64,000 bases of DNA from Glandiceps talaboti (GCF_964340395.1 NC_135560.1:7998598-8062597), one strand, 5' to 3'; positions 37,042 through 60,265 are shown, counted from the stretch's first letter. A program made the numbers and translations. Notes: a model not told the origin generated them from the letters alone.

Positions 37042-37995
37042 TTTTAATTACTGTACTAGTTAATTAAATACAGATACACAAAAAATAAGGCAATGGTACC
37101 GCTGACACTGATAAGTAGTCAAACAGGTCATTCCATTATGAAAACAGGTGCAGATTTAAAGTAATGTTATTTATCAGGATTTACTCATATTTGGGAAATC
37201 CTATCAATGTCCTTTGTGGTTTAATCTAAGTAAGGAAAGCGGAAGTGACGTCAGAGGTACGATTTTAGCATATATTATTGAGTCTACATGTCGTGCCGCG
37301 GGCCGTCGAATTCCTAAATATTAGTTTATCTAGTATACATAATACAAGTTTACCCTATAAACGTCCATTTCAGATTTGTATTACAACTTAGTTGTGAAAA
37401 AAACAGCTGCCTGACAACGATATAGAAAAAAAATTGTCTAAGAATAAAAGAGCGATCAAATGTATCCTTATTATAACACTAAAGCTAGAACGTGGGATAC
37501 AATCCCAGGCCTTTAAAGAATATCTAGCTAACACCCCAATACCGAGTCGCAATATAATCATAATAGTAAGTGTGTGATGTTTTGGGGAAAATTTTCTCTG
37601 TCGGTCGAAAAACACCTTTGTTTACATTGTTTATCAATTTTATCGAAGTTTCAAAAAATACAATTAAGACTCGTCTAGTAAATGTTGTAGCGGTGCCATA
37701 TCATAATATGCCTGTATTGCTTTTAGAATGACACAATGCTCTGTGATATTATTTCGTTCAATCTTTCGTTGACATTTTCATATGTTTTCTCTTGGAATAT
37801 GTAATTCCTTTTCTCCATGAAACATGACGTTTATTACGTATATATAGATAAAAACGTTACCGAAGCTCCCTGTGATCGACAATACACATCGTGCAGCATT
37901 ACTGTAACGATTTAAAGCAATGTTAGAAATAACAGAGGTGAGTTGCATGTTTTTTTAGTTATCTTATTGAAATAGCTTGTGAGACGCAAATCTTG

Positions 37996-38242
<247 letters not shown>

Positions 38243-38339
38243 ATTCCACATATATACTCCAACTAGAATTCTGTATGTGATGTGCTGTTGCCAGCTTGGG
38301 TTTCTCTGACAACAATAACAAAACTTTATCATGTAGTTT

Positions 38340-38600
38340 GCACTGTTGAAAAACGAAATTTGGGGATTAGAGTATTCTTTCAAAAGAAATCGACAATCTT
38401 GTATTTTCTCCAAAGCGCTAATATCATATTTGACGGCCATTTTGGATTCTAAAGTGGGTTAATTGTTGAACTCTATTCTTCATATATTTCCATGGTGATT
38501 CCTAATTTTCTTCCATGATGTCAACAAAGATTGGGTTGGCGGTATTTTGAACAGAAGTAACAGCAACAGTTCTTTAAATTCTGAGACGCACAAGACGTTA
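38340..38600 (+). repeat. Dispersed repeat copy, related to 34340-34640
   Basis: Shares the TTTCAAA..GAAATC..CAA, GGCCATTTTGGATTCTAAA and CTGAGACGCAC blocks with 34340-34640, in the same order and strand. Confidence 0.45.
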
Positions 38601-38666
38601 ATAGAAAAGATATGACAGACCTTCATCACTTGCATGACTAGAGAGAACAGAAATAATCCCACCACA

Positions 38667-38894
<228 letters not shown>

Positions 38895-38921
38895 CACAAT
38901 GTTTTAATTAAATTGAACGAC

Positions 38922-38927
38922 TTTATT
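38922..38927 (-). terminator. AATAAA signal for alpha-tubulin gene A
   Basis: Minus-strand AATAAA about 345 bases after the stop of gene A. Confidence 0.5.
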
Positions 38928-39270
38928 TTTAAGAATAAATAAAGTATTTAGTGAAGTGGATGAAATATGTACACTTTACAAAATAATGACTTTAACACAA
39001 ATATAACTAGTTCATAATATACGGTGTATATCACAGTTTTTCGCAACATATATTTCTTTCCGACATTTATATGCGAATTGGTACAATACATTTCTATATT
39101 CAAACTTAATGTTCCTCTTGACTATGATTTCTAGCTCGATCTATATTTATCTCTTCGAGTTCAATTTCTTTGCATATTTTGTAGTTGACTAATAGGTTTT
39201 GTTAAATAGAACACGATGTGTTCTACGTTAGTTAATGAGTGGTCCTTTTTCGTATAATATTGTTGAAGGT

Positions 39271-42296
<3,026 letters not shown>

Positions 42297-42333
42297 TTTG
42301 GATGATTTGTCAAATTATCGTCTCACAATCAAT

Positions 42334-42347
42334 GACAGCAATGAGTC
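42334..42347 (-). promoter_or_regulatory. Conserved tubulin 5' UTR block, gene A
   Basis: Plus-strand GACAGCAATGAGTC, preceded by CTCACAATCAAT. The same block occurs in gene B (49781-49794) and gene C (56627-56640). Confidence 0.5.
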
Positions 42348-42384
42348 TGTCGCGAGAATGGTGCAGTCTGAGGCTGGAACCTCC

Positions 42385-42391
42385 TTATATA
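42385..42391 (-). promoter_or_regulatory. TATA box, alpha-tubulin gene A
   Basis: Minus-strand TATATAAGG, about 90 bases upstream of the ATG, predicting a 5' UTR of roughly 60 bases. Confidence 0.6.
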
Positions 42392-42407
42392 GTCACTGAC
42401 ATCTGTT

Positions 42408-42421
42408 GTCACTATAGCAAC
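42408..42421 (-). promoter_or_regulatory. X-box (RFX site), alpha-tubulin gene A
   Basis: Minus-strand GTTGCTATAGTGAC, 16 bases upstream of the TATA box. It aligns with the gene B site, and the downstream plus-strand CAGTC and CCATTTT are shared too. Confidence 0.5.
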
Positions 42422-43746
42422 AGTCTGTACCATTTTGAAGACAGGTAAACCCGGTATTGATTGCTGTTGGGGTGAGTGGAAAGGTGTCTACTAGTACCAT
42501 TTCGGGATGCCTCAAAATTGTCTTTAACAAAGTATACACTAGATAAAGTCCTTTTAGCAGAATAATAATTTTGCACGTGAAAGATTCAGTTAATAATATA
42601 TTGTTGACATCCTGTGACGAATGCGGTAAACTTCAGATTTGACACGTAGGCCCAGTAACGACAGGTATTGTCCTTTGTCGGGAAAACAACAGTGTTCCGT
42701 AACGATGTCTCTCAGTTCATTTACATCTCAACAACGTAAATGTGTTATACACTTGCATTAATTAAGTTTTCATTTTAAACAAAGGTCACTTCAGTACAGA
42801 TATCATTTGCCACGTTTTTGGCGCAAGATTGATGTATTACTGTGTAGTATATCGACCGTATACGTGATTGTGTAAAAACAAAACCCTATATCATCATCAG
42901 CACAATACATATTTAATCTCTCAAACGTTCGTCGGGTCACTCCCCTTCGCTTTCAAAACACTTTTGACGGGCAAAACAACATCGTCATTACATGCAAATT
43001 TTATCCAATAAATGGAGCTGACTTCTGCTGAGAATGATGCTGGATGTGATTTAAAGCTTACCCCCCCCCCCCCCCCCCCCGCTTTACGCCTATAGTTGGA
43101 GTAGTGTTGTTGTCACTTGCCATTAAAGTTGTTTTGAAAAACATACCAGGTTCCAAACTTGTAACAGTCGTTCCGACTGACGTAACAATCACACGAGCAG
43201 CGTGAAGATGAAAACAAAGTATTTGCATATAAGTTGAACAAGCTATAACATGTATGAGTCGTGTGAAAAGACTTAGTTAATTGAGAGTATAAAGTAACAA
43301 TATTGCGTAATCAGGCTTTGCGGCGAAAACAATTGTTAAATAGAGAGTTTCAAAATAAAAGTGCTAATGAGCAAACTTTGAGTGAGTTTGAGCATGGTTT
43401 GAGTGACTTCTATCCAAATTCCGAACCATGGCAAATGCACCGCGGTCAACATGGTCAATGCTCTTCGTAAACTATCTCAAATTTAAATGATAAAACAAAG
43501 GCATAATGCAAACTTGTCAACCTGCCATTAACTGCATTTATTTAATAACAGGTGCTGACCTGCCTTGGTTTACTCAGAACAGATAATGCCAACATTTAAT
43601 GAAAGGAATCTAAGATGACCCTGTAAAGCTAAAAATCTTAATCTTTGAGGAGAGTATTTATCTGAATGTATTAATTTACAAAGGTTTAGACTCGGGTATT
43701 AGGTGGTATTGCCTAAGAGGGCAATTGACCGGAGCATGGTTGTCGA
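42422..43746. other. Upstream region of tubulin gene A
   Basis: No gene seen. It contains a 20-bp poly-C run at 43061-43080. Confidence 0.5.
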
Positions 43747-44247
43747 CCGTGTGTTTGTGTTTGTGTTTGTGTTTGTGTTTGTGTTTGTGTTTGTGTTTGT
43801 GTTTGTGTTTGTTTGTTTGTTTGTTTGTTTGTTTGTTTGTTTGTGTGTGTTTGTGTTTGTGTTTGTGTTTGTGTTTGTTTGTTTGTGTGTGTGTTGTGTT
43901 TGTGTTTGTGTTTGTGTGTGTATGTATGTATGTATGTACGTACGTACGTACGTACGTACGTGTGTGTGTGTGTGCGTGTATGTATGTATGTATGTACGTA
44001 CGTACGTATGCATGTATGTATGTATGTATGTATGTATGTATGTATGTATGTATGTGTGCATTTATTTGTTTGTTTGTTTGTTTGTTTGTGTTTGTGTCTA
44101 TGTCTGTCTGTCTGTCCGTCTGTCTGTCTGTCTGTCTGTGTGTGTATGTATGTATGTATGTATGTATGTATGTATGTATGTATGTATGTATGTATGTATG
44201 TATGTATGTATGTATGTATGTATGTATGTATGTATGTATGTATGTAT
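43747..44247 (+). repeat. 500-bp compound microsatellite (GTTTGT, GTTT, GTAC, TATG, TCTG)
   Basis: Successive runs of TGTGTT, TTTG, CGTA, TATG, TCTG and a final long TATG run. All long open frames over it, on both strands, are repeat translations. Confidence 0.97.
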
Positions 44248-44299
44248 GAGGGTTGTAGAGACAGTAGTTTAAACAGTTTTACCTGTAAGTAGTAGACAA

Positions 44300-46297
44300 G
44301 GTGTGACAAGTTATGTCAAGTTATACATATACCCAGATGATCGGGTTTTAGGGCGACTTTTGTTTGTATGTTGAGTTTACAAATAGCCTATAGCTAGTCT
44401 ATACTGAAGGAAATATGTCATACCTTACAAGTGAACTTCACACCATATATATATATAAACAAGATGGTCTCATCAGATCTGCAAAAAGTTATGTAAATTA
44501 CATATCTAATATAATAATGATATAATATATATATAGAATTCATTTCGCAGACCACCTACCAGTCACCGTCTAGGCCCCAGAGAGTGTCATTCACAAATGA
44601 CACCTTTCAGGTGATGAAAGTTGCCGATCTGGTAATCACATCAAGAATACATTACTGACCGTACACATGTCCCAATCAGTAACATTTGCAATGTGGGAAA
44701 TGTGACTTTTTAAATGCGCTTATTAAATTTGTATCAATTCAGTCAATTGAGGTCACAATCGCACTAAACCAACCCGATTGCAAAACCTACTGTAAACGAT
44801 GGCATAATGATCTCTTGGGGTTACTAATCAGCTATAGCACAGAGCGCCACCAACCAACGTTTATAATTATCATAGCAATTTCGTTAACTTTCCTAGAATA
44901 TCTTAAATTTACTTTATCAAAATCCAAGTCATGGGGTCGGTACTTTTCCTTTGTGGCTTTCCTAGGTTGACTGAGAAAACGATTGGCTTTAACATATAGC
45001 GATCATTAGAATGTATGAAATAATCTCTCTACGTACAGCCTTGGTTTTTATCGTTATTGGTGATTATCACTCATGTATGTACATTGCAGTTCAGAGTGCA
45101 CTTCTTGTCATCACATCTCTTTACCGCAGAATGCATTTTGGGACAAATTTCCTTGAAAATTTAAGTTCTCCAAATTTTTCAAAATTTGCCATTTGATATG
45201 AAAGTTTGCTTCTGATTTCGATCCGTTTGAAGTGCAGAAGAAATGTTAGGGTTCAATGTCTTATTTTCAAGGAAGTCGACAGTTTTTTATTTTCCCAAAT
45301 TCTCGAATGGTATTCAGCGGCCATTTTGGACTTTAAAATGGCGTAACCATCATTCAGACCTATATTTCAAAAGTTTGGATGGGGACCGCCGTTTTTGCCT
45401 TTTAAATTTGAATTGAGAATTTTAGTTTTCATGAACACAGTAAACGAAAATATTGAGGATTATTATTTGCAAGGCTCGTACTACGTTGAAGATCAACAGA
45501 CGCAGGGTTCAATACCAAATGATGACGTCACCCTTAACTTTGAACCAATCACATTGATGATATTAAGACTCCATTCTACAAGTGTAGAAGATATGTATTC
45601 TTCACCAAAATATATTGAAATACAACGTTGAAATCTTGTTAGATAGAAATGGTGTGACATAAGTAGATTTTATAAAAAGAATTTTTTTTTTCAGATTACA
45701 GCTTCATTTTCATATGGGGAGTAGGCTAGGTTGGCGAACAATAGTTTGTGTAGTCACATATAAGTTTAAGTCTGCGGTGTAATTTCAATTTGGGATTGAG
45801 TGAAATACCCGACTGTGTGTAACAAGGTGGTGCGTGACACTGGTGAGTTGAATATAAAACTTTTAGTAGTACTAGAGTTTGACCATTCTCGCAAGTCAGA
45901 GCATACATTTCTGCTGAAGCAACGAAATACGGGTATTTTCTGAATGTTGCCGTAAATAGGCCTGTAGTTTACGACGTTGAAGTTTGGTCAAAATGTGTAA
46001 CTCTCATATTTTGACGATAAAATGTTTATCCTGATATACCGGTATGATATCGATATTTTGTTTTAACTTCCACCAGTTCAGCAAGAAGGATTGTAAGTAT
46101 TATATCTATAACTACCCTTTCAAATTTACACTTAGTCTTCTTTCTAAAATTTGAGAAAGTAAAATTGAACTGGGATTTTTATTGGAATGGGATCAAAGTT
46201 TGTGAACTAACCTCGAAGTATCGCGAGACTGCACCACTAGGATGATAGACAATACACAGACACAACTACAGTTGTTCATATTTAGGCAGGAATTTGT
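44300..46297. other. Intergenic sequence between tubulin genes A and B
   Basis: No supported gene. The open frames at 44686-44970 (94 aa) and 45395-45631 (78 aa) have no recognised features. About 45230-45420 is a third copy of the dispersed repeat at 34340-34640 (TTTCAAGGAAGTCGACAG, GGCCATTTTGGACTTTAAAA). Confidence 0.4.
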
Positions 46298-46303
46298 TTT
46301 ATT
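46298..46303 (-). terminator. AATAAA signal for alpha-tubulin gene B
   Basis: Minus-strand AATAAA about 310 bases after the gene B stop. Confidence 0.5.
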
Positions 46304-46610
46304 TTCAAGAATAAAATTTCTGTAAAGAAGTAGTTTGTGGTGATTTTTGACACCTACTGATAATAAAAAGAATCAGTTGAGAAAATAGTGTGTTGCAATA
46401 TATGGAGGTGTCTTGTATGGATATGAAATCTTTGCAGAAAAGATATTCTTGACCATGTTTGCATGGCATATAAATCTAGTTAATAATACAGTCTTCATAA
46501 CACGCATCACACAATGATATAACAGTTACTGTACTACATGGTGTCCAGAACTGTGTTAGTGTTTGAACTATTTACGTCCTTTTGTCACGTTCAACGATAG
46601 GTACAAACAT

Positions 46611-49717
<3,107 letters not shown>

Positions 49718-49780
49718 TTTCGTAGATTTTTAGTGACGAAACGGTCGGCGAAAAAACACACAAAAATCGCTCCACAATCA

Positions 49781-49794
49781 GACAGCAACGAGTC
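49781..49794 (-). promoter_or_regulatory. Conserved tubulin 5' UTR block, gene B
   Basis: Plus-strand GACAGCAACGAGTC, preceded by TCCACAATCA and followed by GTGAGCAGAATGG, aligning with genes A and C. Confidence 0.5.
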
Positions 49795-49835
49795 GAAACG
49801 TGAGCAGAATGGCCTTTATTTGAAATTCCCATTCG

Positions 49836-49842
49836 TTTTATA
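49836..49842 (-). promoter_or_regulatory. TATA box, alpha-tubulin gene B
   Basis: Minus-strand TATAAAA about 120 bases upstream of the ATG. The spacing to the conserved block (about 41 bases) matches gene A (about 37). Confidence 0.55.
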
Positions 49843-49854
49843 CTTCATTATAAT

Positions 49855-49868
49855 GTCACCATAGAAAC
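49855..49868 (-). promoter_or_regulatory. X-box (RFX site), alpha-tubulin gene B
   Basis: Minus-strand GTTTCTATGGTGAC (plus-strand GTCACCATAGAAAC), 12 bases upstream of the TATA box. Confidence 0.5.
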
Positions 49869-52577
49869 AGTCCATTCCATTTTCATCACAGGAGATAAAG
49901 GTGTTGTTACAAGGCATACTGTCCGAAGTAAACAAGTGACTTTATGAATTCTCATAAAATATACATTACCGTTGTAATTGGTTTTTGTTTGAATGGATTA
50001 AAAGTTGGCCGACTGGTTGATTATTTCATGATCAGGTAATTTATATTAGCAAGGTCGGTGTTATTATTGACAAGGCGTGAGTGACCTCGTTGAGCGTATT
50101 CTTCCACCCCGATAGATCAAATCGGCTAAAGATGTGCACCTAGCTTTCCATATTCCAAAATGCCTTCGCCGTCGTAAGTTTATCGTCAACTGATTTTGTT
50201 CTCAGGTTTCAGAAGTTTAGGTGGACATACTTTTAGCATTGGTGTTGTTTATTCTGTACAGCTACACGCGTAGGTTGTTGTTACTTCATTTATCATTATG
50301 CTTATAACCAAAAATTTCTGGTTACGATTATACAGACAAACTGGTTGTTCCTTCCCGCAGGAGGATACTGAACAAGTAGAACTATGAACACAGCTTACTT
50401 TTACCTACAATCAGAACCCACATATAACCATAGACCCTGGAGGGCCGGCCGGGTACGGGTCTATAATATAACAAAGTGTGACCCGAAGACATTGTATGTT
50501 TAAATTCCCACAGCTGTGCAAATCAAAACCTTTTCATGCAACTGTTTTGTTGAACAGAATAAATAATCTAATGTACACTTATATACTGTGAAAGTTTAAT
50601 GCAGGTTTGCAACTTTCTGCTAAAACAAAGGTGAGATGTCCAATAGACCGAAACTATAAGAACAACGTTCTCAAACATCTTATCGACGTCACCGTCACCC
50701 CTCGAGGCAAAATCAGTGATTTGATATGTAGCCTGTATCTGGCTACGGTTCAAGGAACAAAGATACGGGATATATATCGTTTGCTAGTCTAAAACCAAAG
50801 AGTTGTCGAGTTATTTCATGTAAAACGCAAATATGTCATGTTTGAATGTGAAATACTAATATTAAAATTAATGTGTATCTCGAATTTTCTTAGAAAAACA
50901 TACAATCTACAAAATTCCGAAAATGTCAGCGACGAGTCTGCCTTGAATGCACATGCGCATTCAAAAAAAAGTTGACGATAAAAAACACAATGTGAATACT
51001 GATGGCTCAGACTACTAAATTAGTGGTCTGAGCTGATGTCACTGATGTAGATTTGTTACAATGGGCTTCTACAAGTAATTCTCGTAACAATGATTTTGTC
51101 ACCATTTTGAAACTGTGACATTTACCGAGACTTGTTTTGCTTTCTTTGACTTTAACCTCTTCAGCTCAATCCTAGTCATCGTCCAGCTAATAAAAATCGG
51201 ACAAAAATCGTATTCTGTCGTTGTCTACGGTCATATAATCTCTTTTTTTGTTACTTTATACATTTGCAAACTGACTTCCATTGTAAATGATGACGAAAGA
51301 TTATTTCGACAATGCTCATACCTTCTTCACTGACCATGACGACATTCGAAGTAATCACGTGACCGCATTGATGAGTTAACTCATCCATCACTCGACCCCG
51401 TGAATCTGTTTTACGTCTAATTCTCATACTGTATAGCTTTATGTGATTTGATTTAGTTAAAAATGTGTCTGGGACTGTGAGATTGTTAATGGCATCTATC
51501 CATCTTCGTCAGCCAGTTGTCTAGTATGTTTACACACTCCACTGTTTTGCCTGAAGAGAGGGGATTGACAAATCGATTGTCGACCTCCAACCACGCATAA
51601 CGCCACTGTAGGACAAGGATCCCAGGGTCTGTGATCAAAGTAACAATTATCTCAAGTCCGGGGTGACAGCAAATAGAACGAGTACTTGTTTCCAGGACAA
51701 CCCAGGGGAATAGTGTGTATTGTTTAGCTTCGTACACATTGAAGGAGACCCCCAAGCAATGTGTAACACGGATACTGTATCAAGCTACCCGAAGACAACT
51801 TGAAGACAGTGGGAAACAAAAGAAGTAGACATACAAATACGGGTTGACAGGAGAACATAGCACAGGCACAGGCTTGTCAGTGGTGCAGCCTATATCATTT
51901 CACTGAGTGTTTTTTCTTGTTATTGCATTATCGATTTTCCGTTATCAAAATACTGACATTAACTGACCACGACTCCGTGTCCTGGTTTAAAGCGTCTCCA
52001 CAAAAATGACCTTCAAATAGCTAGCGTCCCTCTGGTGTCCCCTACGTTAATTTCTCTATATCTTCGCCAAACATATATATATATATATCTTTATGATAAT
52101 TAATTAATCAGTTATCCAGTACCAATACATATAAATTCGCAATACATGCATATTTGGGCGAATAACCCTGCCCCCCCCCCCCTCTTTTTAAAAAAAAAAT
52201 CGTGGCGTTAACGAAGTGGTCACGATAAGTTTAAATTTTTAGCATTGTGTTCTAATTTAACAGTATTGAGTGTACTTCATTTGTCAAGTGGTAGGGTGGT
52301 TTACAATGGTGTGTACGTGTGCTTTTCAAAAATGTTTACTAGTGTTGGGATCAGCTCGTTCGATTTCTCTTTTCCATAAGTGAAGCTACTAAATGTACGT
52401 AGTCATTGTTTGGGTACCAGTTGAACACATTCCTCAAGGCGAAAAAAGACCAAAACATTTGGACATTCTGTTTGTGATTGCTTTCTTTGTTGATGACCGG
52501 CCACGTTTTATTAAACACGGTTGATGGGCCACATGGCAGCAGTCATGATGTCTAACTAGTAACTAAGACAAACAAAA
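49869..52577. other. Intergenic sequence between tubulin genes B and C
   Basis: No supported gene. It contains a CATAGACC-type hairpin at 50429-50464 built round GGCCGGCC. A near-perfect hairpin with arms GGCTCAGACTACTAA and TTAGTGGTCTGAGCT lies at about 51004-51034. The minus-strand frame 51486-51755 (89 aa) has non-repetitive composition but no recognised motif. Confidence 0.4.
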
Positions 52578-52800
52578 CAAACAAAAAACAAACAAACAAA
52601 CAAACAAACAAACAAGCAACAGACACAGACACACACACACACACACACAAGACAAGACAGGACAGGACAGGACAAGACAACACGACACATCACAGCACAG
52701 CACAGCACATCACATGACAGCACAGCACAGCACCACACCACACCGCACCACAACACACCACACCACACCACAACACAACACAACACAACACAACACAGCA
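52578..52800 (+). repeat. AAAC / CA / GACAG / CACAA low-complexity tract
   Basis: Successive short-unit runs. Cys/Val-rich open frames on the minus strand are repeat translations. Confidence 0.9.
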
Positions 52801-53365
52801 TAGAGAAATGTGAGAATTATTACTTTTGTCATCGTCGCAAAACAGCGGCCTGTTTTAGGAAACCGCATAACGAGCCGCCCCCACTTTATTTCGAGGTGTA
52901 GCGGAAGAAATAACAGCTCTGGTTTGAGAGAATATACTTTTGGAGTCATTCTCACAAGACAGTCTGAGAAAATATTTTCCGCTGACGCCACAGTTTGATG
53001 GCGCCTCTTATAGACTGGATCAAAGTAGTTTGACGATGTAGCCAGTTTTAGAATTTGCTCAATTTTTACATCTAACATCACAGCGAACCCACTCTTTGAG
53101 ATCTCGTTGATACAAAAAAAACCCTAAAAGTTAGCCAAACTCCTAATACGCTCGTCTAGTGTCTGCCAATGAGTATATATATAGTTCCAAATATAAGCTG
53201 GGTCAACCACACTACCAAACTTTTGAAGCTCACACATAAATTGCATACCATATTCGGCAGGGTGGGAAGTAGGGGAGGGGTAGGCATACTTCTTGTTCCC
53301 AAGTATTTCTTTCAGACGAATAATTATTCAGTTACATTTCAATCGCTAAGTATCTTTTTCCAAAT

Positions 53366-53371
53366 TTTATT
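53366..53371 (-). terminator. AATAAA signal for alpha-tubulin gene C
   Basis: Minus-strand AATAAA about 175 bases after the gene C stop. Confidence 0.5.
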
Positions 53372-53543
53372 TCGGAAAGTAATATTACTCATAACACTGT
53401 ACAGTTGTAGTTTAGTAAAACACCGTGACGTCATTGTTAAGTTAAAATAGAACTCAAAGGTTGTAAGTTGTTGATGTAGTTACTCATGTCATGTTCAGAT
53501 TGTCTTATACATTTGTACACGTTATATTCTGTGCCTCAATAGC

Positions 53544-56578
<3,035 letters not shown>

Positions 56579-56626
56579 TCTGGATAACTGGGGGTTTTAC
56601 GTTGGGATGGGAAGCACTCACAGATT

Positions 56627-56640
56627 GACAGTGACGAGTC
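56627..56640 (-). promoter_or_regulatory. Conserved tubulin 5' UTR block, gene C
   Basis: Plus-strand GACAGTGACGAGTC, preceded by CTCACAGATT and followed by GAGCGTGAGAA. It is the only promoter-proximal element clearly shared with genes A and B. Confidence 0.45.
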
Positions 56641-56699
56641 GAGCGTGAGAAGGCAGCTTTGCTAATAAACTTTGTGACAGTTGTACCCCACTTTTAATG

Positions 56700-57166
56700 A
56701 ACATAGTGGTTGATTCCATTTACCGAGCGGGTTATTGAGCCATCTATAAAAATGCCATCTATAAACATACACAGGTTTGCTATCTCTGCAAGCCTCCCCT
56801 TGCAGAATGCAAGTAACTTATGAATTTTACAGTGGGTAAGGATGAATTGGGCAAGGGTAGCAACGGCATTTGTCATGTAAAACTTTTTAGTTCTGATGAA
56901 GATAGAGCTAATTAGCGGATTAGTTGAAAGGTTTTAATTTGGTGCATGTAACCATAGACTTGAACGTCAACAACAATGAATAGTATGTGGCCACGGGCAC
57001 ACACCCCTACCCACCTACCCACCTAGCCTACCTACCTATCTATTCACCTACTTACATACCTACATAGAAGTGCATAAAGAACGAATGAAACAGTCCCGAT
57101 CAATAACAATTAATGCAATCCGACGTTTCGAATTAATATACATACAAATGTACCTACCTACCTAGT
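56700..57166. other. Upstream region of tubulin gene C
   Basis: No gene. It includes CCTACCTACC-rich DNA near 57005-57060 and CCGACGTTTCG at about 57120-57130, a possible fragment of the hammerhead-bearing repeat at 59249. Confidence 0.4.
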
Positions 57167-57167
57167 A

Positions 57168-57198
<31 letters not shown>

Positions 57199-57387
57199 CA
57201 TACATACATACATACATACATACATACATACATACATACATGCATATACATACATGCATACATACATACATGCATGCATACATGCATGCATGCATGCATG
57301 CATACACACACATACATACATACATACATACATACATACATACATACATACATACATACATACATACATACATGCATACATACATAC
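57167..57387 (+). repeat. CATA/CATG tetramer microsatellite
   Basis: Long CATA runs with a central CATG portion. Confidence 0.95.
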
Positions 57388-58564
<1,177 letters not shown>

Positions 58565-59248
58565 ACCAATGCAAGCTTAAGTTACAATAGTGTGTAACAG
58601 TGATAATCGACTTCAGAATCCATAATAGAGCTCTTTTACATGTATATGAATGTTGTGTGCTTTGCAAGGAGAAACCTCACATTAAGCTATATTAGATGAT
58701 AGCCAGCCGGACTTTTATCTTCAGTCTTCAGGGAAAGACAGCATCACCACGCGATTGCTGCTGATGGCAAGGGTGTGGCTCCCTAAGTCGCAACGTGAAA
58801 CAACTCTTGATCTAATTTGCATGTACGTAATCACCCTCGATTTTGTGAAGGTCTGCTACGACACTTAGATGTCAAGGAGAAGTCAGTACAGCGCCACCAG
58901 GTGTATTTCATCCTTTCCACTGCGAATGTTTTGCTAAGTGGCAGTTCCACTCCGATCGATATCGATTCCATGATTGTAACGAGAGTGACTCAATAACCAC
59001 ACATTCACACATTTGAAATGTACACCTGAATGATAAACAGAGTCGCAAGGAGATATATTTCAAGGACTCGGATAAATTACACTACAAGTATTATTTTAGG
59101 GGGAAAAAGACTGTAACTTGGTTATATCATTACTGTACAAACTTTTTAAAAAGAAACTAAATTTAAGAAATGCTTTTAAAAATATTTGACTTATGAATTA
59201 TAAATTATAATGGGTTTGAAAGGAAAACAAGTTAAAAATATCTTTATT

Positions 59249-59293
59249 ATCCGACGTTTTCGGCCATACACAGATGGCCTTCTTCAGGGAATC
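59249..59293 (-). ncRNA. Hammerhead-ribozyme-like motif (Penelope-type remnant)
   Basis: The minus strand reads CTGAAGA, then GGCCAT, loop, ATGGCC, then GAAAACGTCGG. This gives the conserved CUGANGA, a perfect six-pair stem II and the GAAA box. Hammerheads are established in Penelope-like retroelements. No reverse transcriptase ORF is seen nearby, so this would be a remnant or a non-autonomous copy. Stems I and III were not resolved. Confidence 0.4.
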
Positions 59294-60000
59294 TAAAAAT
59301 GAACGAAATAAGAGAGTATACACAGATAAAAACATACTCAGATACAATGGCGTAAAATATAATGACTGCATGGTGCTAAAAGGTAAAAAACAGAGAAAAA
59401 GTCGGTACCAGGAGAAGGGTAAAACACCATAACGATAGAAAGTAGCGGAATAAAATGTAATGAATGAAATAAACAACTGTATATAAAAAGTATGACAGAA
59501 CAATACAATGGTGGGGTATCAAAAGGTAAAAACAGGCAGTAAAAAACCTATATAGTAAGTAAATATAATATAAATTATCTTGGTGTGCGGCGTTAACGTT
59601 TGGTACCCGTTAAGACGATTTTGTGTAAATAGGAGCACTGTATTATTGAAACGACGGTTACAACACATATTCATGATACTATGATACATTGGGAGAGTAG
59701 ATATAAAGTTACAGTCTAAATTCACATTTTTAGTAAACCGCCATTTACACAACTAAATCTAGGGTCTGTGTTTGGATGATGAATCACGCCCTCTACGTTC
59801 GAATGACAGCTGAACTCATCATGTTGGAGAGTAGGAACATCTTTTAGTTTTAGTACATTCAATAACTCTTGTATGACGAAGCATCACACCAGTACAGTGC
59901 TACTGGAAATTATATAGTACATGTATAACGATATACATATTCCGGCATATGTAGCCGTTTAAAAAAAAACACAGACAAATACACCAACTTAAAAATGGCA

Positions 60001-60002
60001 GT

Positions 60003-60034
<32 letters not shown>

Positions 60035-60040
60035 AATAAT

Positions 60041-60114
<74 letters not shown>

Positions 60115-60125
60115 CAACAACAACA
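60001..60125 (+). repeat. CAA/TAA trinucleotide microsatellite
   Basis: CAA units, a long TAA run, then CAA again. Confidence 0.95.
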
Positions 60126-60197
60126 GTAACATACAGAGATGTGACACAAATGGCAAGGAAGTTCAGACAAGACAGAGTCGGAGAGCCAGAGCGAAAG

Positions 60198-60265
60198 ACA
60201 GACAGACAGACAGACAGACAGATAGACAGACAGACAGACAGACAGGCAGAGACAGACAGACAGGC

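Noticed and set aside
43699-44309. ORFs of 120-198 aa on both strands
   Set aside because: Translations of the compound microsatellite (YVCM, HTYI, TQTQ repeats).
51486-51755. 89-aa minus-strand ORF as a gene
   Set aside because: Reasonable composition but no motif, splice partner or promoter; kept only as a note in the intergenic entry.
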